Source: JAOUEA01 sp963821925 | GTDB lineage: Bacteria; Actinomycetota; UBA4738; HRBIN12 | Length of the DNA stretch: 64,000 nucleotides | NCBI GenBank assembly: GCA_963821925.1 | Contig: CAWGFO010000009.1 | Coordinates: 372,001-436,000 of the forward strand | Direction of reading: 5' to 3' | Shown here: piece by piece, positions 40,357 through 48,215 of the stretch | Layout of the letters: each line of letters starts with the position of its first letter | Position numbering within the stretch: position 1 is the first letter of the stretch | Translations under genes and position numbers: made by a program | The notes under the pieces: model-generated | The model's database searches: none | Seen by the model: only the letters and a program-made list of their open reading frames with translations | Told to the model about the DNA's origin: nothing

Positions 40357-41480
40357 GCATCGGCTTCCCGCGCATGCGGAAGGAGCCCGGCGAGCGCCGG
40401 GACTTCCTTCCGTCCCTGATCGCGCGACTCGTCCTGCACCACGCCGAGATCCTGATCGAGCACGGCGTCGGCGGCGGCATGGGCCTCACCGACGACGACT
40501 ACACGGCGATCGGTCCCTCGGTGCGCATCACCTCGCACGGCGAGGCCTTCGAGCAGGACATCGTCGTCGTGCTGCGGTGTCCCGACCCCGAGGAGCTCGA
40601 CCTGCTGCCCTCGGGCACGGCGCTCGTCTCGATGCTGCACTTCCCCACCCGTCCCGAGCGCATCGCGCGACTCCGGCGCGCCGGCGTCGAGGCGATCGCG
40701 CTGGACTGCATCACCGACGACGCCGGCCACCGATTGGTCGAGGACAGCCGGGCGGTGGGATGGAACGCGCTCGAGGCCGCGTTCGACGCGCTCGAGCACA
40801 CCTATCCCCTCTTCGCCGACCCGAAGCGCCCACCGATCCGCGTCACCGTGATGGGCGCGGGCGCGATCGGCCGCCACGCGGTCGAGGCCGCCACGAAGTA
40901 CGGACGGACGGACCGGGCCGCGCGCCTCTTCGCCGCAGGCGTGCCCGGGGTCGAGGTGGTCGCGCTCGGTCGGAACCTGACCAACGACCAGCGCTACGTC
41001 GAGGAGCGGCTCCGCCTGACCGACGTGCTCGTCGACGCGACGCAGCGCTCGGACCCGAGCCGGCCGATCGTGCCGAACGGCTGGCTCGCGCTGCTCCCCG
41101 AGCACGCCGTGATCTGCGACTGCGTGGTGGACCCCTACCAGCTGGACGCCGAGCCTCCGACGGTCCGCGGGATCGAGGGCATCCCCCAGGGGAACCTCGA
41201 CCGGTACGTGTTCCCGCCCGACGACCCCTCGTGGGACGAGGCCGTGCCGGGCGGCGTACCGCACGAGCACCGGCGCATGACCGTCTCGTGCTACTCGTGG
41301 CCGGGCGTGCACCCCCGCGCCTGCATGGAGGTGTACGGCGGCCAGCTCGCGCCGCTCCTCGAGACCCTCGTGGAGCGCGGCGGCATGCCCGGGATCAGGC
41401 CCGACGGCGACTACCACGAGCGGGCGCTCGCCCGCGGCTCGCTCCGATATTGGCGGGCCCCCGAGAGCCTGGTCCGCTAG
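40332..41480 (+). CDS. Alanine dehydrogenase/transhydrogenase-superfamily protein, paralogue B
   Basis: ATG 40332 has GAGGAG 10 nt ahead and overlaps paralogue A; TTG 40353 would instead align its N-terminus (MSIGFPRMRKEPGERRDFLP) with paralogue A. The 382 residues (or 375 from TTG) share roughly half their positions with A: MLHFPTRPERIARL, VMGAGAIGRHAVEAATKYG, RGIEGIPQGNLDRYVFPPDD and SCYSWPGVHPRACMEVYGG. The pair probably forms a hetero-oligomer or two enzymes with related substrates. Both keep the glycine-rich NAD loop and the conserved His. The stop codon shares CTAG with the opposing gene's stop. Confidence 0.8.
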   Translation: MADDGRRLSIGFPRMRKEPGERRDFLPSLIARLVLHHAEILIEHGVGGGMGLTDDDYTAIGPSVRITSHGEAFEQDIVVVLRCPDPEELDLLPSGTALVSMLHFPTRPERIARLRRAGVEAIALDCITDDAGHRLVEDSRAVGWNALEAAFDALEHTYPLFADPKRPPIRVTVMGAGAIGRHAVEAATKYGRTDRAARLFAAGVPGVEVVALGRNLTNDQRYVEERLRLTDVLVDATQRSDPSRPIVPNGWLALLPEHAVICDCVVDPYQLDAEPPTVRGIEGIPQGNLDRYVFPPDDPSWDEAVPGGVPHEHRRMTVSCYSWPGVHPRACMEVYGGQLAPLLETLVERGGMPGIRPDGDYHERALARGSLRYWRAPESLVR

Positions 41481-43534
41481 CTCCCGAAGACGAACATCCC
41501 CTTCGAGGCCCAGTCGACCCCGGTCACGTTCGTGCCGGTGATCGTGCTCACGCTGCCGGTCGGATGACCCGCGCCGAACGGGGCGCCGTTCCAGGCCACC
41601 GAGTGGAGCGAGCCGTCCGCGTACGCGAAGTAGAGCTTGCCGGAGGCCATCGTCATGCCGCGGACGTTCGCCCAGGTCACCCCGTCGTCGGTGCTCGCGA
41701 CCGTGAGCGCCGCCCCGACCAGCTGATCCTCCTGGGTGAAGCCACGCGAGTACAGCCGGGGATCGCCCTGCACCGTGTAGTACAGGAAGCCGTCCTCGAA
41801 GAACATCCCGGTGGCGTTCGACAGCTGGGTGGACAGCGGTGGGATCGGCAGGTTGGTGCCGGGGATCTGGAACATGGCGTCGAGCGTCTGGTCCAGCCCG
41901 TGCAGGTCGACCACGGAGGTCGCGCCGGCCGTAGTGCCGGTGAACGGGCGGCGCAGGAGCGTGCCGTCGGCCATCCCCGTGTAAAGCGTCCCGTTCAGCA
42001 CGAAGGCGCCCCGGACGTTCGTCCAGTCGAGCGTGTTGATCACCTCGGCGGGGGCGTCGAACGTGGTCCCGTTCGAGGTCCGCCGCAGCAGGTCGCCGAG
42101 CGTGCCCGTCTGTCCGACCGTGAAGAATCCACCCGGCAGGCCGTACTCCGCGTTCACCGGCACGGTGACGCCGCCCTGGAGCGGCATGAATCCGTTCCGC
42201 CGGTGCACCTCGTTGAAGATCCGGTCCGTGTCGCTTCCGAAGAAGAAGCCGGTCGGCGTGGACACCATCGCGAGCACGCCCTTACCCCGGGGGTTGCGGA
42301 CCGGGTTCCAGCTGAACGGCAAGCCGTTCGAGGGGTCGTGCGCCGAGAAGCCGGTGCGGACGACACCGCCCGGGAACGGTCCCGTGCATCGACCGCAGCT
42401 GTTCGGGTTGTACGGGTTGTTCAGCCACTGCTGGTGACCGCCGGCGTAGATCGCGGCGCCCGTCGCCAGCACCGAGTGGAACGAGTCCCCGCCCGACTTC
42501 GCGATCCAATCGGGCTCCTGGTTCGGACCCGTGGCCGACATGCTCCAGCGCGTCAGGGAGTCGCACGACAGGTGCCCGGGCCGGTTCGCGCCGGTGTTCA
42601 CGATCGCGGCGTAGCTACCGTCGGGCGAGATGTCGATGTCGCGGAGGTAATGCGGGAAGGTCTGCGAGCACCAGTTGTTCGTGAGCGGGTCGGGGTTGTT
42701 CGGATCCGTGAACCGGAAGAACGTCGAGTTCCAGGAGTCGACCGTGACGGGGTTCTGGTTCACGTTCAAGATCGCGACCTGCTGGCGTGGCTGGCCGCCC
42801 ACCTGGCGGAAGTTGCCGCCCGCGATCAGCTTGGAGCCATCGGGCGTCACGTCGATCCGCCACACGCGCATCCGGCTGACGATGCCCACCCGTGGCGAGA
42901 TCCAGGGATCCGTGAACGGGATGTTCAGGGTGGGGTCGGCCGCACCGGTGTTCGGGTTCAGCCGCGCAAGCCCAGAGCGGTCCGTCCCACCGATCCGGAC
43001 GAACTCACCGGAGGCGTAGAGCTGACCGTTCCTCATGACGAGGTCGGTCACCATGCGGTTCGGGTTCGCGACGAACGAGGTGACCGTGGCGCCGGTCGTG
43101 GCGTTCACACGGACGAGCCGCCGGTACGCGGTGGCACCGTTCGCCGAACCGAAGTTCCCGCCGATGTAGACCGAGGCACCGTCGGGCCCGGGCGCCAGCG
43201 CCTCGACCGCTCCGGTGAGGACCGGCCGGAAGGTGGTGCTCACAGCACCCGTGCTTGCGTTGTACGCGAGGACGTAGTTCCGGGTGATGTTGGTCGCCGA
43301 TCCGGCGTTCTGGACCGTGGAGAACGTGCCCCCCACGTAGACCATGCCGTTCATCACCATCATCGCGTTGACACGGCCGTTGGTGATGTTGGGCGTGAAC
43401 GCGGAAGGATCCTGGCTCACGATCGAGCCGTGACCGATGTTCACCGCGCCGGCGGGAACGGCGGGCAGGAGCGCGGCGGTGGCGAGCATGACGGCGGTCG
43501 CGATCAGGACGCGACGGGGGCGGAACGTGCGCAT
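41477..43534 (-). CDS. Secreted beta-propeller protein
   Basis: A signal peptide (MRTFRPRRVLIATAVMLATA, cleaved near PAGA) leads to about 650 residues of repeating blades: NGMVYVGGTFSTVQN, DGASVYIGGNFGSANG, NGQLYASGEFVRIGG, DGSKLIAGGNFRQVGG, and a second set GAFVLNGTLYTGMADGTLL and ASGKLYFAYADGSLHS. The alternating aromatic/glycine pattern is that of Kelch-like or PQQ-type beta-propellers, found in actinobacterial exported proteins. No catalytic motif is visible, so it may bind sugars or surfaces. Start chosen as ATG 43534; GTG 43546 is possible. Confidence 0.85.
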   Translation of the reverse strand: MRTFRPRRVLIATAVMLATAALLPAVPAGAVNIGHGSIVSQDPSAFTPNITNGRVNAMMVMNGMVYVGGTFSTVQNAGSATNITRNYVLAYNASTGAVSTTFRPVLTGAVEALAPGPDGASVYIGGNFGSANGATAYRRLVRVNATTGATVTSFVANPNRMVTDLVMRNGQLYASGEFVRIGGTDRSGLARLNPNTGAADPTLNIPFTDPWISPRVGIVSRMRVWRIDVTPDGSKLIAGGNFRQVGGQPRQQVAILNVNQNPVTVDSWNSTFFRFTDPNNPDPLTNNWCSQTFPHYLRDIDISPDGSYAAIVNTGANRPGHLSCDSLTRWSMSATGPNQEPDWIAKSGGDSFHSVLATGAAIYAGGHQQWLNNPYNPNSCGRCTGPFPGGVVRTGFSAHDPSNGLPFSWNPVRNPRGKGVLAMVSTPTGFFFGSDTDRIFNEVHRRNGFMPLQGGVTVPVNAEYGLPGGFFTVGQTGTLGDLLRRTSNGTTFDAPAEVINTLDWTNVRGAFVLNGTLYTGMADGTLLRRPFTGTTAGATSVVDLHGLDQTLDAMFQIPGTNLPIPPLSTQLSNATGMFFEDGFLYYTVQGDPRLYSRGFTQEDQLVGAALTVASTDDGVTWANVRGMTMASGKLYFAYADGSLHSVAWNGAPFGAGHPTGSVSTITGTNVTGVDWASKGMFVFGS

Positions 43535-43639
43535 GGACGGGGGCACCTTTCGTTCGTCGTACGTAGGTGGATCACCCTAGCGCGTCCCGGGGGTCATGTC
43601 CCCCATCCGAGGACCTACGTCCTCGGGCCTGAGTCTGGG

Positions 43640-43645
43640 TACGCT
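43640..43645 (+). promoter_or_regulatory. -10 box for the nitroreductase gene
   Basis: TACGCT lies 8 bp before ATG 43654 with no ribosome-binding site, consistent with a leaderless transcript. Confidence 0.4.
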
Positions 43646-43653
43646 TTCGGTCC

Positions 43654-44253
43654 ATGGAGTTCTCCGAGGTCGTGCGCCACCGCCGGATGGTGCGTCGGTT
43701 CGACCAGCGGCCCGTGCCGCGCGAGGTGGTCGACCGGATCGTCGACGTCGGCCGGCGGGCTCCGTCGGCAGGCTTCTCCCAGGGGCTCGAGCTGCTCGTG
43801 CTCGACACCCCAGAAACCGTGAGCGAGTTCTGGGACATCACGCGCGATCCCGACTTCGGATGGGATCCCGACGAGGTCGCCGTCGGGCCCACCGTGATCG
43901 TCTTGCCGCTCCCCGACCCGCGCCGGTACATCGAGCGCTACTCGCAGCCCGACAAGATCGACTTCGGGATGGACGACGAGGCGAACTGGCCCGTGAAGTT
44001 CTGGGAGATCGACGCGGCGATGGCGTCGATGCTGATGCTCCTGGCCGCGGTGGATGAAGGGCTCGGCGGGTGGTTCTTCGGGATCACGCACGGGGAGCGC
44101 GCGCTCCTCGACCGGTTCGGGGTGCCCGCGCACCTGCGGCCGATCGGGATCATGGGGTTCGGCTACCGCGCCGAGGACGAGTCGGCGACCGGGTCGTGGC
44201 GTTCCCGCCGGCGACGGCCCCTCGAGGAGCAGATCCACCGCAACGGCTGGTAG
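43654..44253 (+). CDS. Nitroreductase-family flavoprotein
   Basis: The 199-residue protein begins FSEVVRHRRMVRRFDQRPV, the FMN phosphate-binding arginine cluster, continues RRAPSAGFSQGLELLVL, and has DAAMASMLMLLAAVDEGLGG and GITHGERALLDRFGVPAHLR, PIGIMGFGYRAED. This is the NfsA/FMN-dependent nitroreductase fold; such enzymes reduce nitro groups, quinones or flavins with NAD(P)H and work as dimers. An unusual tail (SWRSRRRRPLEEQIHRNGW) is typical of a subgroup found in actinobacteria. Substrate unknown. Confidence 0.9.
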   Translation: MEFSEVVRHRRMVRRFDQRPVPREVVDRIVDVGRRAPSAGFSQGLELLVLDTPETVSEFWDITRDPDFGWDPDEVAVGPTVIVLPLPDPRRYIERYSQPDKIDFGMDDEANWPVKFWEIDAAMASMLMLLAAVDEGLGGWFFGITHGERALLDRFGVPAHLRPIGIMGFGYRAEDESATGSWRSRRRRPLEEQIHRNGW

Positions 44254-44272
44254 CTCACCGTGGCGGAGGCGA

Positions 44273-44319
44273 TGCCCCGGCGCCACCTGGACGGGGATCG
44301 GGAAGGTGGCGCCGGGGCA
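44273..44319 (+). terminator. Strong 16-bp hairpin between nitroreductase and solute-binding genes
   Basis: TGCCCCGGCGCCACCT (44273-44288) pairs perfectly with AGGTGGCGCCGGGGCA (44304-44319) over a 15-nt loop. It starts 19 bp after the nitroreductase stop, so a terminator is the simplest reading. The next 100 bp are also structured and lead into the solute-binding-protein gene, so a leader element cannot be excluded. Confidence 0.6.
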
Positions 44320-44423
44320 ACGGGTGCATCCTCCCGATGTGTCACCCAGGTACGTGCCAACGGGGCGATAAGGGGCGGTCAAAGCAGCCCCGGGCGACCG
44401 GTCGGCGTGTGAAGATGCCGCGC

Positions 44424-45167
44424 ATGTCCGAGACGGCCGTCCGCGAGCTCACCCCCACCGGCGTGCTCCGTGTGGGCGTCGCCGTGGGTCCGGCCGCTTC
44501 GCCGGGATGGGCGGTGTCCGACCCCGCGACCGGGGAACCGCGCGGCGTCGCGGTCGACCTCGGGCGGGGGCTGGCCGAGCGGGCCGGCGTGCCCTGCGAG
44601 GTCATCGGCTTCGCGAGCTCGGGCGAGGTGACCGAGGCCCTGGCGGCCGAGGCGATCGACGTCGCGTTCATGCCGGTGGACGAGGATCGGAAGCGGGCGG
44701 TGGCGTTCGGCCCGAACTACGCGCTGGGCACGAGCACGTACGTCGTGCCGGCTGGATCACCGATCACGTCGATCGAGGAAGTCGACCGGACGGGAACGCG
44801 TGTGGGCGGCGTGGAGGCGACCACCACGATCCGGGCGGCGCGCCGGAGCCTCTCGCGCGCCGGGGTGACCGGCACGACCGGAGCCGACGAGCTCCTCGGG
44901 CTGCTCCGCGCCGGGGAGCTCGACGCGGTGGCGCTCGGGAGCGATTCCCTGCAGGAGCTGGCGCCGCTCGTCCCGGGCTCGCGGATCCTCGACGGGCATT
45001 TCTGGGCGGCGGGCACCGCGGTCGCCGTTCCGAAGGGCCGCCCGGCCGCGCTCGAGTACGCGAGCGGGTTCATCGAAGACGCGAAGGCCGGCGGGATCGT
45101 GCAGGGGGCGTTCGATCGGGCGGGGCTGACGAGCGCGACGGTCGCACCGCCGGGGTCCGTCTCGTAG
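44424..45167 (+). CDS. Orphan solute-binding protein (SBP_bac_3 type) without signal peptide
   Basis: ATG 44424 follows GAAGA by 8 nt. The 247-residue protein has the two-lobe periplasmic binding fold: VLRVGVAVGPAASPGW, VAVDLGRGLAERAGV, FASSGEVTEALAAEAIDVAF, the hinge FGPNYALGTSTYVVPAGSPI and FWAAGTAVAVPKGRPAALEY. These match amino-acid-binding components of ABC transporters. However, no signal peptide or lipobox precedes the fold and no permease or ATPase is nearby. Perhaps it works in the cytoplasm as a sensor or a metabolite-binding protein, or the signal was lost. Confidence 0.82.
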   Translation: MSETAVRELTPTGVLRVGVAVGPAASPGWAVSDPATGEPRGVAVDLGRGLAERAGVPCEVIGFASSGEVTEALAAEAIDVAFMPVDEDRKRAVAFGPNYALGTSTYVVPAGSPITSIEEVDRTGTRVGGVEATTTIRAARRSLSRAGVTGTTGADELLGLLRAGELDAVALGSDSLQELAPLVPGSRILDGHFWAAGTAVAVPKGRPAALEYASGFIEDAKAGGIVQGAFDRAGLTSATVAPPGSVS

Positions 45168-45199
45168 TGGGCGCCGTGTTGAGGCTCACGTCCCCGCGG

Positions 45200-45205
45200 T
45201 AGGGT
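45200..45205 (+). promoter_or_regulatory. -10 box for the metallophosphoesterase gene
   Basis: TAGGGT lies 7 bp before ATG 45213, a leaderless arrangement. Confidence 0.4.
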
Positions 45206-45212
45206 GGCCGGG

Positions 45213-46079
45213 ATGACCCGACGTCGACCCCACGGCCACGATCTTCGGACGCGCACGCGCAGGGCCGCCGTCGCCGCGATGGTCACGATCCTCGCGATGA
45301 CCGTGACGGCCGCCGCGGCGTCCCCCGTGATCGTGGCCGCCGGCGACATCGCCTCGAAGGGGAACGGCGATGCGCGGACGGCGCGTCTCGTGCGGCGCCT
45401 CAACCCCGGCCACGTGCTGACGCTCGGTGACAACGCCTACGAGTCGGGCACCGCCCAGCAGTTCCGGGAGTACTACGACCCCACATGGGGAACGTTCAGG
45501 GCGAAGACCTGGCCCGCTCCGGGCAACCACGACTACGGCACCGGGCGGGCCGCCGGGTACTTCGGCTACTTCGGGCCGAGGGCGCCCGCCAAGAACTACA
45601 AGTTCCTGGTGGGCAACTGGCTCCTGGTGTCGCTCGACACCTGGTCGAACCGCACCGCGGCGCAGACGTTCCTCCGCCGGACCCTGACCTACGACAACCA
45701 CGCGTGCGAACTCGTCTACTGGCATCAGCCCCGATGGAGCTCCGGCGAGCACGGCAGCGACGGGCGTCTGGCCGGCATCTGGCGGCTCGCGGTTCGGATG
45801 GGCGTCGACGTCGTCCTGAACGGCCACGACCACGATTACGAGCGCTTCGCGCGGCTGAATGCCTCCGGCGCGCCGGCTCCGTCCGGCACGCGCGAGTTCG
45901 TCGTCGGCACCGGCGGGGTGGGACTCCGGGGCTTCGGCCACCCCGTCCGCGGGTCGCAGAAGCGGATCAGGTCGCTCGGCGTGCTCCGGATGGAGCTGGG
46001 GCTGAACGCCTACTTCTGGAGTTTCCGGAACCTGTCGAACCGCTCGCTGGATCGCGGCTCCAGCGTCTGCCACCGGTAG
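45213..46079 (+). CDS. Secreted calcineurin-like metallophosphoesterase
   Basis: ATG 45213 gives 288 residues with an export signal (RRAAVAAMVTILAMTVTAAA). The dinuclear-metal motifs appear in order: VIVAAGDIASKG, LTLGDNAYESG, PAPGNHDYG, LVYWHQPRWSSGEHG and NGHDHDYERF. This is the purple-acid-phosphatase-like branch of the superfamily, exported and probably anchored or free outside. It hydrolyses phosphomonoesters or diesters; the natural substrate is unknown. All metal ligands are present. The secreted phosphoesterase at 33.5 kb may act in the same phosphate-scavenging response, but no shared regulator is visible. Confidence 0.92.
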   Translation: MTRRRPHGHDLRTRTRRAAVAAMVTILAMTVTAAAASPVIVAAGDIASKGNGDARTARLVRRLNPGHVLTLGDNAYESGTAQQFREYYDPTWGTFRAKTWPAPGNHDYGTGRAAGYFGYFGPRAPAKNYKFLVGNWLLVSLDTWSNRTAAQTFLRRTLTYDNHACELVYWHQPRWSSGEHGSDGRLAGIWRLAVRMGVDVVLNGHDHDYERFARLNASGAPAPSGTREFVVGTGGVGLRGFGHPVRGSQKRIRSLGVLRMELGLNAYFWSFRNLSNRSLDRGSSVCHR

Positions 46080-46160
46080 CGCGCGACGTCGGGCAGAGCC
46101 CTCGGATACAGCGGACTAGAATCGAGACGGATCCCGAGCCCAAGAAGAAGGAGGATGCGC

Positions 46161-46697
46161 ATGCCGTTCGACACGTTCATGGCGTACGTCGGCGTCTACG
46201 ACAGCGTCGCGGCCGCCGAGGCCGACTACGACACGGTCAAGGCGCTGCACGTCGAGGCGGGCCTGATCGACGCCTACGACGCCGCGGTGATCGAGCGCCG
46301 CGAGGGCGGCAAAACGAAGATCGTGAAGAAGCACGAGACGCCGACGCGGGTCGGCGGTGTGCTGGGCGGCGGCGTCGGGCTGGCGACCGGCCTCGTCGTG
46401 GCGCTGTTCCCCTTCGCGGCGATCGGCGGTGGGCTCTTGGCCGCCACGACGGCCGGCGGTGCGGTGCTCGGCTCGGTCGCGGGGCACGCGGCCGCCGGGA
46501 TGAGCCGGGACGACCTGAAGGAGCTCGGTGAGCACCTGGACGCCGGCCAAGCGGGACTCGTGGTGGTCGCCGTCGCCGACATGGGCGCCAAGGTCGAGGC
46601 CGCGATGAAGCAGGCCGAGAAGGTCGAGGCCAAGCAGCTCAAGGCGGACACCGAGCAGATCGAGCGCGACGCTTCAGAGGCCGGCTCGGCGAGCTGA
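46161..46697 (+). CDS. DUF1269-family membrane-associated protein
   Basis: ATG 46161 (MPFDTFMAYVGVYDSV) follows AAGGAGG by 7 nt; ATG 46155 overlaps that site. The 178-residue protein has an alpha/beta N-terminus (AAEADYDTVKALHVEAGLID), a Gly-rich hydrophobic hairpin (GGVLGGGVGLATGLVVALFP, then GGALLAATTAGGAVLGSVAG-like segment) and a charged helical tail (VEAAMKQAEKVEAKQLKAD). DUF1269 proteins are common in actinobacteria and often stress-induced; function unknown. A TAGAAT box at 46117-46122 may be the -10. Confidence 0.85.
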   Translation: MPFDTFMAYVGVYDSVAAAEADYDTVKALHVEAGLIDAYDAAVIERREGGKTKIVKKHETPTRVGGVLGGGVGLATGLVVALFPFAAIGGGLLAATTAGGAVLGSVAGHAAAGMSRDDLKELGEHLDAGQAGLVVVAVADMGAKVEAAMKQAEKVEAKQLKADTEQIERDASEAGSAS

Positions 46698-46741
46698 GCC
46701 GGGGCCGCCCGTTGGCCCGGGGCACGAACGCGTGCCGAGGC

Positions 46742-47155
46742 TCAGTAGACGCGGTTCGCGACGAAGGTCGCCCTGCCGTCTCCGATGCAGTCCTCGATCA
46801 CGCCGCTGTGGACCGTGCCGGTCGCGCGGTTCCTGGCGACGAACTCGCCGCGCACCACGAAGTGGTCCAGGCCGTCCCGTCCCTTGACGACGAACGTCTT
46901 GTCCACCTTGATCGGCACCGAGACGTGCGCCGTCCACGTGATCGTGCCGCTGCAGAAGGCGCCGTCGATATCCACCTTGAACGTCACGAACGTGATCCGC
47001 TGTGCCGAACTCACACGGAACCGGATCGGGTGGCTCTCCGACGTCTGGCCGCGCCAGGTTCCCTCACGGGAGACGGCGTGCGCGGGCGCCGCGGCCGCCA
47101 ACATCATTGAGAACGCGAGGAGCGTCACGACGAGGGTTCGCAACCAACTACGCAT
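46742..47155 (-). CDS. Small secreted protein of unknown function
   Basis: The 137-residue protein has a clear signal peptide (MRSWLRTLVVTLLAFSMMLA, cleavage after AHA) and a 110-residue beta-rich domain: GTWRGQTSESHPIRFRVSSA, ITFVTFKVDIDGAFCSGTIT and GVIEDCIGDGRATFVANRVY. Two cysteines (FCSG, EDCIG) could form a disulfide. I recognise no family; similar small exported beta proteins are widespread in actinobacteria. It converges on the DUF1269 gene. Confidence 0.7.
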   Translation of the reverse strand: MRSWLRTLVVTLLAFSMMLAAAAPAHAVSREGTWRGQTSESHPIRFRVSSAQRITFVTFKVDIDGAFCSGTITWTAHVSVPIKVDKTFVVKGRDGLDHFVVRGEFVARNRATGTVHSGVIEDCIGDGRATFVANRVY

Positions 47156-47254
47156 CGCATCTCACCTCCACCGGTAGCCTGCATCCGGTGGCGCACGGTC
47201 GCTGGGGTCCGTTGGGCCGCAGGAAACCAGGACCCTAGCGCTCGCGGTAGCCCG

Positions 47255-47440
47255 TCATGACCTCCGGTCGATCCAGTGCGTGACGTCCTCACCGGGGCGA
47301 TCGATCTTCTGTTCGTGAGCCCGGCGCGCCCGCTCCTTCTTAGCGGCGGCGCGTCGCTTCCGGAAGCCGTCCTTGCGAACGGCGCGCCGATCCTTCCAGA
47401 ACGCGAACATGAGGCCGTTCTTCCCTCCACCGGGCGTCAC
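47255..47440 (-). CDS. Small highly basic hypothetical protein
   Basis: The frame from GTG 47440 (61 residues) or ATG 47410 (51 residues) encodes FAFWKDRRAVRKDGFRKRRA, followed by AAKKERARRAHEQ, very rich in Arg and Lys. No family is recognised. Ribosome-binding signals are weak (GGAGG about 13 nt before ATG 47410). It could be a nucleic-acid-binding peptide or a chance frame in this accessory region. Confidence 0.35.
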   Translation of the reverse strand: MTPGGGKNGLMFAFWKDRRAVRKDGFRKRRAAAKKERARRAHEQKIDRPGEDVTHWIDRRS

Positions 47441-47538
47441 GAGGACGTTACCCCGAGCCCCCCGGATCGACGGTCGATCCAGCAGCTCTGGCGATCAGTA
47501 TCCAGGACCGCCAGAAGGTTCGACGCAACGGCAGCCGG

Positions 47539-48172
47539 CTAGGAACCGCGACGCGTCACGGTCGGATGGAACAGCGGGACCGCGGCATCCACCCAATCGC
47601 CAGGCTCGCGACGAGCGACGGCGGTGTGATGACCTCTGCCGGCCCTCCCACCGGCCGCCGGGAGGCGAGGTCGTAGCCGCCCGGCGACCACCGAAGCAAC
47701 CGGTCCCGCGCACCAACCAGGCCGTGCCACCGACCCGAACGAAGGCGCCGTCGGGAAGATCGGAGAACGCCGCGCGATGGAGCCGCCGGGTGCGTGTATC
47801 GAGATCGAGTCGTTCCGCATGCAGCCGGGCATCGATCGCATCGGCGCCGGCCGGCTCGCCGTGGAGGCGGCGCCACGACCCGACGAACCGGACGTAGTCC
47901 TCGTGGCGGCAGAGCGCGCACGGTCGGTGGCCCGCCGCCATCGCGGTGTCCTCGTCGAGGAAGAAGAGCTCGGTGAATCGTCCCGGCTGCATCAGCGGTT
48001 CACGGTGCCACCCCTTGAACCGGAGGCGACAGGCGATCCACCGCTTGACCGCGTACCGACGACGGATCCGTCCCTCGTCGTCGTGGAGGCACCCACGGTT
48101 CCCGTACACGAGGCCGCGAGCCGGGGTGGCGATCAGCTCGCCCATCGGCGTCACTCGGTTCTGCCGTGGCAT
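47539..48172 (-). pseudogene. Conserved hypothetical protein split by two one-base deletions
   Basis: From ATG 48172 the protein reads MPRQNRVTPMGELIATPARG, GNRGCLHDDEGRIRRRYAVK, MQPGRFTELFFLDEDTAMA and GHRPCALCRHEDYVRF, a pattern I recall from widespread uncharacterised proteins with a C-x2-C site. Near 47705-47707 the frame should be LLRWSPGGYD rather than GCFGGRR, and near 47590-47600 it changes again to VDAAVPLFHPTV before the stop at 47539. Each break is repaired by one extra G in a GGG run, giving about 211 residues in all. Either the gene is decaying or the assembly dropped Gs. Function unknown. Confidence 0.75.
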
Positions 48173-48215
48173 CTCTGCCCTCTCGTCATCAGGTGTCGGC
48201 CCTCGATGTCGATGC

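Noticed and set aside
40577..43822. A plus-strand frame of over 1000 codons across paralogue B and the propeller gene
   Set aside because: It is antisense to the propeller gene and a wrong frame of paralogue B; no recognisable domain.
44254..44423. A named riboswitch (ykkC, c-di-AMP, cobalamin) before the solute-binding gene
   Set aside because: No consensus core of those classes could be matched by eye; only generic hairpins are seen.
46721..46736. GGCACG-AACG-CGTGCC hairpin between two convergent genes
   Set aside because: Only 6-bp arms; possible terminator but too short to be listed with confidence in a GC-rich sequence.
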